A stretch of 64,000 bases of DNA, from contig NZ_JAHREN010000001.1 in the NCBI RefSeq assembly GCF_019084075.1, positions 4,924,501 to 4,988,500 on the forward strand, in the 5' to 3' direction. The notes beneath the pieces are model-generated. The model was not told the origin of the DNA. It made no database searches and saw only the letters and a list, made by a program, of their open reading frames with translations. Origin of the DNA: Siccirubricoccus sp. G192. Lineage in GTDB: Bacteria; Pseudomonadota; Alphaproteobacteria; Acetobacterales; Acetobacteraceae. Positions 1 to 7,760 of this stretch are shown here, piece after piece (the first letter of the stretch is position 1; the number at the start of each line of letters is the position of its first letter). Position numbers and translations under genes: made by a program.

Positions 1-335
1 CGGAAGGCCCGCGCGGGAGGTGCGCCCGCCGGCCCTGGTATGCGCCCCCGCGGCCTGTCGGCGCACCGGGACGGCTTGGGACTGGCACCTGTGTTGCGGC
101 GCCAGCAGCCCCTGCAGGATGAAGCGATGTTCCGGTTCGCCCAGACCCGGCCCGGCGGCAGGCGGAAACCCCGCGCGCGCGAGCACCACGGCCCCAGGGC
201 ACGCGACGCCGTCCCCCTTAGGCATTCGGCAAACGCCGGTCAAACGAATTTCGCTTGCCGCCGGGGCCAGAGGCGTGCCGAATAGCGGCTTGGTTGAAAA
301 TCGCGCCCGACCCCTAGCCCCTGGCGCTCTTCCGT
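1..335. other. Left edge, no supportable gene
   Basis: No reading frame here resembles a known protein on either strand. A plus-strand frame runs through into the tRNA gene, which argues that it is not real. On the minus strand this is the region downstream of the tRNA. I see no clear terminator. Confidence 0.4.
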
Positions 336-412
336 TGGTAGCGGCGGGCGGACTTGAACCGCCGACCCCGGCATTATGAGTGCCGTGCTCTAACCAGCTG
401 AGCTACACCGCC
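336..412 (-). tRNA. tRNA-Met (CAT anticodon), elongator type
   Basis: Read on the minus strand this folds as a complete 77-nt cloverleaf. It has acceptor GGCGGTG pairing with CGCCGCT, D-arm GCTC/GAGC, anticodon stem CGGCA/TGCCG around loop CTCATAA, and T-arm GGCGG/CCGCC around TTCAAGT. The 3' CCA is encoded. The anticodon is CAT. The G1-U72 wobble and sequence pattern fit elongator tRNA-Met rather than initiator, but a tRNA-Ile2 whose CAT is modified to lysidine cannot be excluded by eye. It lies 18 nt downstream of mnmA on the same strand. Confidence 0.93.
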
Positions 413-430
413 AGAACGGAGGCGGCGGAC

Positions 431-1537
431 TTAAGCCGCCGTCCCCACCATGTCAACGCCAAGCCCGGCGCGGCGGATGAAGCCGCCGCCCAGCACGCGC
501 TCCCCGTCATAGAGCACGCAGGCCTGGCCCGGCGCGGCGATCGCCGGCACCGCCGGGCGCACCAGCAGCGTCGCGGCCGCCGCGTCCCATTCCACCAGCG
601 CCTCCTGCGGCGCCTCCCGGGCGCGCAGCTTCACCTGGCAGCGGCGCGGCGCGGCGGGCGGCGGGGCGAGCCAGTTCATCTCGCCGACCGGCACCGCCTG
701 TTGCGGCAGGGCGGCGCGCGGCCCCACCACCACGCGGCGGCGCCCGGGCTCCAGCGCCGCGACATAGAGCGGCTGCCCGGCATCCCGCGAAGCCTCGCCG
801 AGGCCGCGGCCCTGGCCCACCGTATAGCGCGCGATCCCGGCATGGCGGCCGAGCACCCGGCCATCGAGATGCACGATCTCCCCGGCTTCCGCCGCATCCG
901 GGCGCAGGCCCTCCACCACCTGATGGTAGCGGCCTTCCGGGACGAAGCAGATATCCTGGCTGTCCGGCTTCTCCGCCACCGGCAGGCCGAGCCGCTGCGC
1001 CTCCGCCCGCACCGCTGCCTTGTCCGCGAAGCCGCCGAGCGGGAAGCGGCTGAAGGCCAATTGCGCCGGGGTGGTGGCGAAGAGGAAATAGCTCTGGTCC
1101 CGCGCCGGATCGGCGGCGCGGTGCAGTTCCGGCCCGGCCGCGCCTTCCACGCGGCGGGCGTAATGGCCGGTGGCCAACGCCTCGCAGCCGAGGCCCTGGG
1201 CCAGATCCAGCAGGTCGTGGAACTTCACGGTCTGGTTGCAGCGGACGCAGGGGATCGGCGTCTCGCCGCGGGCATAGCTATCGGCGAAATCCTGCACCAC
1301 GGCGTCGCGGAAGCGCGTCTCGCGGTCCAGCACGTAATGCGGGATGTCGAGCAGGTCCGCCACGCGCCGGGCATCATGGATGTCCTGGCCGGCGCAGCAG
1401 GCGCCCTTGCGGCTCACGGCGGCGCCGTGGTCGTAGAGCTGCAGGGTGGCGCCGACCACCTCATGCCCCTCGGCCTTCAGCAGCCCGGCGACGACGCTGC
1501 TGTCCACGCCGCCGGACATAGCGACAAGAATCCTCAT
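431..1537 (-). CDS. mnmA: tRNA-specific 2-thiouridylase MnmA
   Basis: MnmA activates U34 of tRNA-Lys/Glu/Gln with ATP and inserts sulfur to make 2-thiouridine, in the cytoplasm. The protein is 368 aa, the normal family length. It opens with the PP-loop motif SGGVDSS (residues 8-14) and carries the two catalytic cysteines, in PCVRCNQ and SQDICFV. It is the last protein gene of the iscR-desulfurase operon, so the sulfur donor is encoded upstream in the same transcript. The chosen ATG is the third of three near-identical start contexts created by a 35-bp tandem repeat; only this one is in frame with the protein. Confidence 0.97.
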   Translation of the reverse strand: MRILVAMSGGVDSSVVAGLLKAEGHEVVGATLQLYDHGAAVSRKGACCAGQDIHDARRVADLLDIPHYVLDRETRFRDAVVQDFADSYARGETPIPCVRCNQTVKFHDLLDLAQGLGCEALATGHYARRVEGAAGPELHRAADPARDQSYFLFATTPAQLAFSRFPLGGFADKAAVRAEAQRLGLPVAEKPDSQDICFVPEGRYHQVVEGLRPDAAEAGEIVHLDGRVLGRHAGIARYTVGQGRGLGEASRDAGQPLYVAALEPGRRRVVVGPRAALPQQAVPVGEMNWLAPPPAAPRRCQVKLRAREAPQEALVEWDAAAATLLVRPAVPAIAAPGQACVLYDGERVLGGGFIRRAGLGVDMVGTAA

Positions 1538-1610
1538 GGCTGCGCCACGAGGCGGGCAACAAGAATCCTCATGGCTGCACCATGAGGCGGGCCACGAGAA
1601 TCCTCACGGC
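1526..1610 (-). repeat. 35-bp tandem repeat re-creating the tenA/mnmA stop-start junction
   Basis: Two full 35-bp units (1526-1560, 1561-1595) and a partial third (1596-1610) each contain the mnmA start context. Because 35 is not a multiple of 3, each copy opens a 12-codon mini-frame whose TGA overlaps the next ATG as ATGA. The tenA stop overlaps GTG at 1607. The mini-frame 1607-1569 ends on the ATG at 1572. The mini-frame 1572-1534 ends on the mnmA ATG at 1537. The first mini-peptide residues, MRILVAR, mimic the MnmA N-terminus. The units differ at four positions. Relay re-initiation is my inference. Confidence 0.85.
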
Positions 1611-2338
1611 CGGTGCGCCCGCTCATAGCCCGGCATCCGGCCGAGGGCCGCATCCAGCCCCTGCTGCCAGAACCGCGCCTCCAGCCGCGCGGCCTCGGCG
1701 AAGGTGGCGGAAAGACTGGCGAAGCGGGCCTCGCCGCCATGACTCAGGCCCAGCGCGTCGATCCTGGCCGCGGCGGCCCGCGCCATCGCCTGGTAGCCGG
1801 GATCGGCATAGGTGGCGATCCAGGTCTCATAGGGGTTCTCCGCCAGCCGCCGGCGCGGATCGGCCAGGATGCGCAGCGCCACCTCGCCATAGCCGACCGT
1901 GCAAGGCGCCAGCGCCACTTCGAGGTCGAGGATGTCGCCGGCCAGGCCGCGGTCGATGACGTAGCGGGTATAGGCCACCGTCTCCGAGGCTTCCGGCGTG
2001 CCCCGCACCTCGGCCTCCGGGATGCCCCATTCGGCGCAGTAGCGCAGGTGCATCAGCGTCTCCGAGAGGATGGCGCCGATGGCCGCGGTCTTCTCCCGCA
2101 TCGCCTCGATGCTCTCGGCCTTGAAGACCGCGAGCGCCTTGGCGCGGGCGAAATGGATCAGGAAGAGGTAGTCCTGGATGAGGTAGCGCCGGAAGGCGGC
2201 CAGCGGCAGCGTGCCCTCCGACAGTCCCTGCACGAAGGGATGCCAGGTATAGGCCCGCCAATCCTCGGCGCAGGCGGCGCGGAGGCGCCGGTAGAGCCCG
2301 CCTTCGGCGCCGAATTCCGTCTCCCAGCGGGCCATCAT
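1604..2338 (-). CDS. tenA: TenA-family protein (aminopyrimidine aminohydrolase/thiaminase II)
   Basis: TenA enzymes hydrolyse thiamin breakdown products so that the pyrimidine can be salvaged. The 244-aa all-helical sequence shows the family core: a YLIQDY motif near residue 52, and LAPCTVGYGE with the expected catalytic Cys at about 146, placing it in the cysteine-containing TenA_C class. The ATG overlaps the ferredoxin stop (ATGA), and its own stop overlaps the first unit of the tandem repeat before mnmA. Its place in a sulfur-mobilisation operon fits a link to thiamin, whose thiazole sulfur comes from cysteine desulfurase. The exact substrate is not shown by sequence. Confidence 0.87.
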   Translation of the reverse strand: MMARWETEFGAEGGLYRRLRAACAEDWRAYTWHPFVQGLSEGTLPLAAFRRYLIQDYLFLIHFARAKALAVFKAESIEAMREKTAAIGAILSETLMHLRYCAEWGIPEAEVRGTPEASETVAYTRYVIDRGLAGDILDLEVALAPCTVGYGEVALRILADPRRRLAENPYETWIATYADPGYQAMARAAAARIDALGLSHGGEARFASLSATFAEAARLEARFWQQGLDAALGRMPGYERAHRP

Positions 2339-2664
2339 CCGCCCGCATTCCGCGTGCCGGACGGCAGCTTCACCACCAGCCCGTCCAGCGCCTCGGTCAT
2401 GATGATCTGGCAGCCGAGCCGGCTGGTCTCCTGGAGGTCGAAGGCCAGGTCCAGCATGTCCTCCTCATCCTCGGTCGGCTCGGAGAGCTGGCCGAACCAG
2501 GGCCCGTCCACGATCACATGGCAGGTGGAGCAGGCCAGGCTGCCCTCGCAGGCGCCCTCGATATCGACGCCATGCTTGTGCGCGATCTCCAGGACCGAGA
2601 GGCCGAGCGGGGCTTCCACCTCGCGGCGGGTGCCGTCGCGCTCGATGAAGGTCATCCTGGGCAT
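2335..2664 (-). CDS. fdx: 2Fe-2S ferredoxin, adrenodoxin/Isc type
   Basis: A small electron carrier of 109 aa. Four cluster ligands are visible: Cys39, Cys45 and Cys48 in CEGSLACSTC, and Cys85 in LGCQI, the adrenodoxin/ISC spacing. Proteins of this type supply electrons for Fe-S cluster assembly, and the position directly downstream of a cysteine desulfurase supports that role. The 3' end overlaps tenA by 4 nt and the start is 9 nt after the desulfurase stop, so the genes are surely cotranscribed. Confidence 0.93.
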   Translation of the reverse strand: MPRMTFIERDGTRREVEAPLGLSVLEIAHKHGVDIEGACEGSLACSTCHVIVDGPWFGQLSEPTEDEEDMLDLAFDLQETSRLGCQIIMTEALDGLVVKLPSGTRNAGG

Positions 2665-2673
2665 CGCTTGCTG

Positions 2674-3864
2674 CTACTCCGTTCCGGTCCGGGCGGGCCG
2701 GGCCGCCGCCACGCGGCGCCATGCCGCGGCCAGGGCGGCAGCCGCGCGGTCCACATCGGCGGGGGAGGTAAAGCGACCGATCCCGATCCGCAAGGTGGCA
2801 CGCGCCTCGGCCTCCGGCATACCAAGCGCCCGCAGCACATAGGAGGGCTCGACCGCGGCCGAGGAACAGGCGGAACCGGTCGAGACGCAGACCTCCGGCG
2901 CCTCGGCCATCAAGCCTTGGGCATCCAATTCGCCGGGGAAGGTGAGGTTGAGGTTGCCCGCCACCCGCCGCTCTGGGTCCCCGTTCAGCCGCAGCCCCGG
3001 CACCTCGGCCTCAAGCGCGGCCAGGAAGCGGTCGCGCTGCCCGGCGATCCGCCCGGCATCCAGCAGCCCCTCGCCGGCCGCGATCCGCGCCGCCTCGCCG
3101 AGCCCCACCACCAGCGGCGCCGGCAGGGTGCCGGAGCGGAAGCCCCGCTCCTGCCCGCCACCCGAGAACAGCGGCGCCAGCCGCACCCGCGGCCGCCGCC
3201 GCACATACAGCGCGCCGATCCCCTTCGGCCCGTAGATCTTGTGGCCGGAGATGGAAAGCAGGTCGGCCTGGATCTCCGCCACATCCAGCGCGATCCGGCC
3301 GCAGCCCTGGGCGGCATCAGTGTGGAACAGCGCGCCGGCCGCCTTGGCGATGGCGCCCACCACCTCCAGGTCCTGCACCACCCCGATCTCGTTGTTCACC
3401 GCCATGACGCTGACCAGCAGGACCCGCTTGTCCACCGTGTCCCGCAGCAGGTCGAGGTCCAGCAGGCCGCCCGGGCCGACCGGCAGCAGCACCGGCTCGA
3501 AGCCCTCGGCGGCCAGGTCGCGGACGCTCTCCAGCACGCATTTATGCTCGGTCGCCAGCGTCACGATCCGGCGGCGCTCGCTCCCCTGGGCCGCGGCGAA
3601 ACGGGCGGCGCCCTTGATCGCCAGGTTGTTGGCCTCGGTGGCGCCGGAGGTCAGCACGATCTCCCTGGCCTCCGCCCCGATCAGCCCGGCGATCTCCGCC
3701 CGCGCCGCCTCCACCGCCGCCTCCGCCTCCCGCCCCATGGCGTGTTCCACGCTGTGGGGATTGGCGAAATTCTCCTCCCACCAGGGGCGCATGGCGGCGA
3801 GCACGCGCGGGTCGAGCGGCGTGGTGGCGTGGTTGTCGAGATAGACGGGGCGATCGGGGTGCAT
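2674..3864 (-). CDS. iscS: Cysteine desulfurase, IscS/NifS family
   Basis: A PLP enzyme that converts cysteine to alanine and carries a persulfide for Fe-S clusters and tRNA thiolation. It is 396 aa. The N-terminal YLDNHATTP motif, the PLP-lysine loop SGHKIYGPKG (Lys about 209) and the mobile catalytic loop STGSACSSA (Cys about 333) are all intact. It is flanked by a second, distinct desulfurase upstream and the ferredoxin downstream. No iscU, iscA or hscBA lies in this operon, so the scaffold must be elsewhere. It probably feeds MnmA in the same operon. Confidence 0.95.
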   Translation of the reverse strand: MHPDRPVYLDNHATTPLDPRVLAAMRPWWEENFANPHSVEHAMGREAEAAVEAARAEIAGLIGAEAREIVLTSGATEANNLAIKGAARFAAAQGSERRRIVTLATEHKCVLESVRDLAAEGFEPVLLPVGPGGLLDLDLLRDTVDKRVLLVSVMAVNNEIGVVQDLEVVGAIAKAAGALFHTDAAQGCGRIALDVAEIQADLLSISGHKIYGPKGIGALYVRRRPRVRLAPLFSGGGQERGFRSGTLPAPLVVGLGEAARIAAGEGLLDAGRIAGQRDRFLAALEAEVPGLRLNGDPERRVAGNLNLTFPGELDAQGLMAEAPEVCVSTGSACSSAAVEPSYVLRALGMPEAEARATLRIGIGRFTSPADVDRAAAALAAAWRRVAAARPARTGTE

Positions 3865-3884
3865 GGTCCAGCCAAGATGGCCCG

Positions 3885-4988
3885 TCAGGCCGCCCGGCGC
3901 GAGAGGCGCGCGCGCATGGCAGCCCAGGCTTCCAGGAAGCGCTCCGGCGCATCCTCCGCCGCGTTCCAGGGCAGGGAGACGCGGATGCCGCAGCCGGCCG
4001 CCTCGCCGAAGCCCATGGCGGCCAGCACATGGCTCCGCGCCACCTTGCCCGAGGAACAGGCGGCGCCGGCCGAGACCCGCAGCCCCATCAGGTCGAGCGC
4101 GATCACCTGCGTCTCCGCCGGCACGCCGGGCAGGACGATGGAAAGGGTATTGGGCAGGCGCGGCGCCGCCTCCCCGGCGATCACCGCCTCCGGCGCCAGC
4201 GCCCGCAGCCCGGCGGCGATCCGGTCGCGCAGCACCGCCAACCGCCCGGCCGCTTCCGGCACCGCCGCCGTGGCCGCCGCCGCCATGCCGGCGATGGCCG
4301 GCAGCGGCTCGGTGCCGCCGCGCCGCCCGCGCTCCTGCCCGCCGCCGGCGATCAGCGCCGGCAGATGCAGCCCCGGCCGCAGCAGCAGCGCCCCGGCGCC
4401 GGGCGGCCCGCCCAGCTTATGGCCGGAAAGCGCCAGGCTATCCGCCGCCCGGTCCATCGCCACCCGCCCGGCCGCCTGCACCGCATCCACATGCAGCAGG
4501 GCGCCGTGGCGGGCGCAGAGCGCCGCTACCTCGGGGATCGGGTGCAGCACGCCGGTCTCGTTGTTGGCGGCCATCAGGCAGACCAGGGCCGGCCCGCCCG
4601 AGGCCAGCAGCGCCTCCAGCGCCGCCAGGTCGGCGGTGCCGTCGGGCCGCACCGGGATGGTCTCGGCCCCTCCTGTGTCCCTGGGCGCGGCGGCCAGCAC
4701 CGCGGCATGCTCGGTGGCGCCGAGCAGCACCCGGCGGCCCTGGCCGAGCCCCCGCACCGCCAGCGCATTCGCTTCCGTGCCACCGCCGGTGAAGATCACA
4801 TCCTGTGGCCTGGCGCCGAAGCGGGCGGCGAGATCCTCCCGCGCGCCCTCCAGCAGCCGCCGGGCGGCGCGGCCGGCGCCATGCACGGAGGAGGGGTTGC
4901 CCCCAGCCTCCAGCGCCGCCAGCACCGCCGCCCGCGCCTCCGGCCGCAGCGGTTCCGTGGCATTGGCGTCGAGATAGAGCTCGTTCAC
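3885..4988 (-). CDS. Second cysteine desulfurase, NifS-like
   Basis: A second PLP-dependent cysteine desulfurase (367 aa), divergent from its neighbour. It has the YLDANATEPLRPEA start, the PLP-lysine motif SGHKLGGPPGAG and a catalytic loop SAGAACSSGK with the cysteine present. It begins with an ATGA overlap on the iscR stop and ends 20 nt before the next desulfurase. Tandem desulfurases under one IscR-type regulator suggest different sulfur acceptors. Which one serves Fe-S assembly and which serves thiolation cannot be told from sequence. Confidence 0.93.
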   Translation of the reverse strand: MNELYLDANATEPLRPEARAAVLAALEAGGNPSSVHGAGRAARRLLEGAREDLAARFGARPQDVIFTGGGTEANALAVRGLGQGRRVLLGATEHAAVLAAAPRDTGGAETIPVRPDGTADLAALEALLASGGPALVCLMAANNETGVLHPIPEVAALCARHGALLHVDAVQAAGRVAMDRAADSLALSGHKLGGPPGAGALLLRPGLHLPALIAGGGQERGRRGGTEPLPAIAGMAAAATAAVPEAAGRLAVLRDRIAAGLRALAPEAVIAGEAAPRLPNTLSIVLPGVPAETQVIALDLMGLRVSAGAACSSGKVARSHVLAAMGFGEAAGCGIRVSLPWNAAEDAPERFLEAWAAMRARLSRRAA

Positions 4989-5470
4989 GGGGAATCCCCG
5001 GCAAAGGGCTCGGCATACGGGATCGCGGCCCGGCCGAGCACCCGCCCGGCCACCACATCGGCCAGGGTCATGTGGCTAAGGAAGAGGCGGATCTGCTCGC
5101 CAAGCTCGGCCCAGAGGTCATGGGTGAGGCAGCGATGGCCGGCCAGGCAGCCCGGCGCTCCCTCCTCGCAACGGGTGGCGCGGATCGGCTCGTCCACCGC
5201 CTCCACCACCTCGGCGATGGCGATGGCGGCGGCCGGGCGGGCCAGGCGGTAGCCGCCCCCGGGGCCGCGCGCCGAGGCCACCAGCCCGCCGCGCCTGAGA
5301 TGCCCGAAGAGCTGTTCCAGATAGGCCAGGGACAATTGCTGGGCCTGGGCGATCTCGGCCAGGCTGACCGGCCGCTCGGCGCCACCCTCGCCGGCGCCGC
5401 AGGCCTGCTGGCGCATCGCGAGCTCGACCATCGCCATCACGGCATAGCGACCACGGGTCGAGAGGCGCAT
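4985..5470 (-). CDS. iscR: Rrf2-family Fe-S regulator IscR
   Basis: A winged-helix transcription regulator of 161 aa. The N-terminal MRLSTRGRYAVMAMVELA and the wing ARGPGGGYRLAR are typical of Rrf2/IscR. Three cysteines, Cys101, Cys108 and Cys114, sit at IscR-like spacing and would ligate a 2Fe-2S cluster. It is first in the operon and overlaps the next gene by 4 nt. By family precedent it represses its own operon when loaded with cluster. A candidate half-site is listed at 5541-5550. Confidence 0.93.
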   Translation of the reverse strand: MRLSTRGRYAVMAMVELAMRQQACGAGEGGAERPVSLAEIAQAQQLSLAYLEQLFGHLRRGGLVASARGPGGGYRLARPAAAIAIAEVVEAVDEPIRATRCEEGAPGCLAGHRCLTHDLWAELGEQIRLFLSHMTLADVVAGRVLGRAAIPYAEPFAGDSP

Positions 5471-6035
5471 GGGTCAGACCTCCCTTCGCCGGCCACAAAT
5501 CGTGCATCCGGCCCAAAAATCGCCTCTTCGGGGATTGAGTGGTCTACTATTCCCGCACAGGGCAAATAACCTGTTCACAAGCCCGTTTTCAGTGACATGC
5601 ACGGGAACCGCATACCGGACCAGAGCCTGGGACATGGGATGCCTGCCATGAATCCGTTATGAAAGCCGGAGGTGAATACCTATATTCCCGCCACCCCTGG
5701 GATCCGGGAGCCTTCCCCGGGGCGCCAAGGTCATGATCGGAGCCAAATGTCCGCGACAGAGCAGGTTCGCAAGGACCGTCGTTGGAAAGAGGCTATTTTG
5801 CCCGACCTCCCCGGTCAACAATCGGGGCGGCCGATGGTTCCGGTCCGGCATGGCGGCCGGCGCGGCAGTCTGGCCTCACCATCCCTCCGGGATGGCGGGG
5901 GCGGCAGGCGCGGCGTCGGCAAGGACTTCCCCACCAAGCGTCGGTGCGCGCTTGGCTTGTCGGTGAAGGCAACCACCATGCCTCCCCCGGCAGCCCTGGC
6001 GCGCACGGCCAAACCGGAATTGGACCCACGGGACG
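5471..6035. other. Divergent intergenic region between iscR and an alpha/beta hydrolase
   Basis: The iscR-proximal ~130 bp is less GC-rich than its surroundings, as expected for a promoter. A plus-strand frame at 5672-6043 would encode 123 aa. Its composition is arginine/proline/glycine-rich and unlike any family I recognise, and it overlaps the hydrolase start, so I do not call it a gene. Confidence 0.45.
5541..5550 (-). promoter_or_regulatory. Candidate IscR half-site upstream of iscR
   Basis: On the minus strand ATAGTAGACC matches 8 of 10 positions of one half of the E. coli type-1 IscR motif (ATASYYGACT). It lies 71 nt upstream of the iscR start, a sensible operator position. The other half of the palindrome is poorly conserved, so this is only a candidate. 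Confidence 0.25.
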
Positions 6036-6704
6036 ATGCCTGAGGTCATGTTCGCCGGCCCTGATGGTCGGCTCGAAGGCCGCTATCACCACTCGAAGCA
6101 GCCGAATGCTCCGGTCGCGCTGGTGTTGCATCCGCATCCGCTGCATGGCGGAACGATGAACAACCGGGTGATCCACGCGCTCTACCAGCGCTTCCAGGCG
6201 ATGAATTTCTCGGTCCTGCGGTTCAATTTCCGTGGTGTCGGGCGCAGCCAGGGCCGTTACGACGGCGGCATCGGCGAGATCAGCGATGCGGCTTCGGCGC
6301 TGGACTTCCTCCAGGCGGTGAACCCGAACGCGCATAGCCTTTGGGTGGCCGGCTATTCCTTCGGCTCCTATGTCGGCATGCAATTGCTGATGCGGCGGCC
6401 GGAGATGGGCGGCTTCGTCTCCATCAGCGCGCCCGCCAGCCACTATGATTTCGGCTTCCTCGCCCCCTGCCCCTGCAACGGCCTGATCCTGCACGGCGCC
6501 GAGGACGAACTGGTGCCGGAATCCTCGGTGAAGAAGCTGGTGGACAAGCTGAACACCCAGCGCGGCATCACCATCGACTACCGCGTCATGCCCGGCGCCG
6601 GCCATGTCTTCACTCCGGAGGAGACTGTGCGCGTGGTCGATGCCGCGGAGGACCATGTGAAGACCGTGCTCAACCGCAGCCGGATGGCGCTGGCCGCCGA
6701 TTGA
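6036..6704 (+). CDS. Alpha/beta hydrolase, dienelactone-hydrolase-like small serine hydrolase
   Basis: A 222-aa cytoplasmic alpha/beta hydrolase. The pattern LHPHPLHGGTMNN, the oxyanion motif FRGVGRSQG, the nucleophile elbow GYSFGSYVG, an acid in EDELVP and the histidine in GAGHVF make a complete Ser-Asp-His triad. Small hydrolases of this kind are widespread in alphaproteobacteria and generally uncharacterised. It is transcribed away from the isc operon and ends before a strong hairpin terminator. The substrate is unknown. Confidence 0.88.
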   Translation: MPEVMFAGPDGRLEGRYHHSKQPNAPVALVLHPHPLHGGTMNNRVIHALYQRFQAMNFSVLRFNFRGVGRSQGRYDGGIGEISDAASALDFLQAVNPNAHSLWVAGYSFGSYVGMQLLMRRPEMGGFVSISAPASHYDFGFLAPCPCNGLILHGAEDELVPESSVKKLVDKLNTQRGITIDYRVMPGAGHVFTPEETVRVVDAAEDHVKTVLNRSRMALAAD

Positions 6705-6732
6705 GGCTGCAGCACCTGCATCGGATCGACGA

Positions 6733-6762
6733 GAAGGGCCGGCGGACCACCGCCGGCCCTTC
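6733..6762 (+). terminator. Strong intrinsic hairpin after the hydrolase
   Basis: A perfect 13-bp stem (GAAGGGCCGGCGG / CCGCCGGCCCTTC) with a 4-nt ACCA loop lies 29 nt after the hydrolase stop and 20 nt before the next start. There is no real T-tract, which is usual in very GC-rich genomes. Confidence 0.7.
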
Positions 6763-6781
6763 CCATATCGGGAACCACCGG

Positions 6782-7744
6782 ATGACCACCCGCCGCAGCC
6801 TCCTCACCTTCGCCGCCACCGGCGCCGCGACCCTGGCCCGCCCCGCCCGCGCCGAATGGCAGCCGGACCGGCCGCTCAGCATGATCGTCGCCTTCGCGGC
6901 CGGCGGCGGCACCGACCTCGCCGCCCGGACCCTGGCGCGCTTCCTGGAACGTGACCTCGGCCAGCCCATGGTGGTGGTGAACCGGCCGGGCGCCGGCGGC
7001 GAGATCGGCTTCGCGGAACTGGCGCGGGCGCGGCCGGATGGGCTGACCATCGGCTTCATCAACACGCCTCACATCGTCACCCTGCCGGTCGAGCGCCGCA
7101 CCCGCTTCAAGCTCGATGACTTCACCCCCATCGCCAATATCGTGGACGATCCCGGCGCCTTCTACGTACTGACGGACAGCCCCTTCCGCTCCCTGGGTGA
7201 TGTGATCGCGGCGGCGAAGGCGAAGCCGGATTCGGTGACCTATGGCACCACCGGCATCGGCTCCGACGACCACCTGGCGGTGCTGGCCTTCGAGCGCCAG
7301 GCCGGGGTGAAGCTGCTGCACGTGCCCTATTCCGGCAGCAGCCAGGTGAAGCAGGCCCTGCTCGGCCGGCAGATCGCCATCGCCTCCATGAACGTGGCGG
7401 AGGGCGTGCATGAAAGTCGCCAGGGCCTCATGCGCATGGTCGGCCAGATGGGCGAGCGCCGCACCGAGGTGGCGCCGGACGCGCCCACCTTCCGGGAAGC
7501 CGGCTTCGATGTGGTGGAAGGCTCGATGCGCGGCATGGCGGCGCCGGCGGGCGTGCCGCCGGATGCGCTTGCGCGGCTTTCGCTGGCGGTCCGCCGCACC
7601 GTGGACAATCCGGAATTCCAGGCCCTCGCCGCGCAGCAGATGCTGCCGCTGCGCTTCCTCGGGCCGGAGGCCTATTTGGCGGAGCTGCAGGCGCTGCGCA
7701 GCCGCTACGAGAAGCTTTGGGCGGAGCATCCCTGGCGGGAGTAG
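6782..7744 (+). CDS. Bug-family tripartite tricarboxylate transporter receptor (paralogue 1)
   Basis: A periplasmic substrate-binding protein of the TctC/Bug family, 320 aa from the chosen ATG. That start gives an N-terminus MTTRRSLLTFAATGAA, a twin-arginine-like signal; an in-frame upstream codon would place extra polar residues in front and is less likely. Family hallmarks include IVAFAAGGGTDLAARTLA, PGAGGEIGF and TYGTTGIGSDDH. No TctA/TctB membrane genes are nearby, the normal situation for the many orphan Bug receptors of such genomes. It is closely similar to the gene at 8979-9939. The ligand is probably a carboxylate, unidentified. Confidence 0.9.
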   Translation: MTTRRSLLTFAATGAATLARPARAEWQPDRPLSMIVAFAAGGGTDLAARTLARFLERDLGQPMVVVNRPGAGGEIGFAELARARPDGLTIGFINTPHIVTLPVERRTRFKLDDFTPIANIVDDPGAFYVLTDSPFRSLGDVIAAAKAKPDSVTYGTTGIGSDDHLAVLAFERQAGVKLLHVPYSGSSQVKQALLGRQIAIASMNVAEGVHESRQGLMRMVGQMGERRTEVAPDAPTFREAGFDVVEGSMRGMAAPAGVPPDALARLSLAVRRTVDNPEFQALAAQQMLPLRFLGPEAYLAELQALRSRYEKLWAEHPWRE

Positions 7745-7760
7745 CGCCGGCCGGCGCTAC
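7741..7760. terminator. Perfect 20-bp palindrome shared by two convergent genes
   Basis: GTAGCGCCGGCCGGCGCTAC is a perfect palindrome. The left half contains the TAG stop of the Bug receptor (7742-7744) and the right half contains the TAG stop of the convergent amino-acid-binding protein (7757-7759). It would act as a bidirectional terminator hairpin. Confidence 0.6.

Noticed and set aside
2518..4977. Long plus-strand frame opposite the two desulfurases
   Set aside because: It is antisense to genes with complete catalytic motifs; its translation is low-complexity Ala/Arg/Pro/Gly.
5672..6043. 123-codon plus-strand frame upstream of the hydrolase
   Set aside because: It overlaps the hydrolase start, has no family resemblance and no convincing ribosome site.
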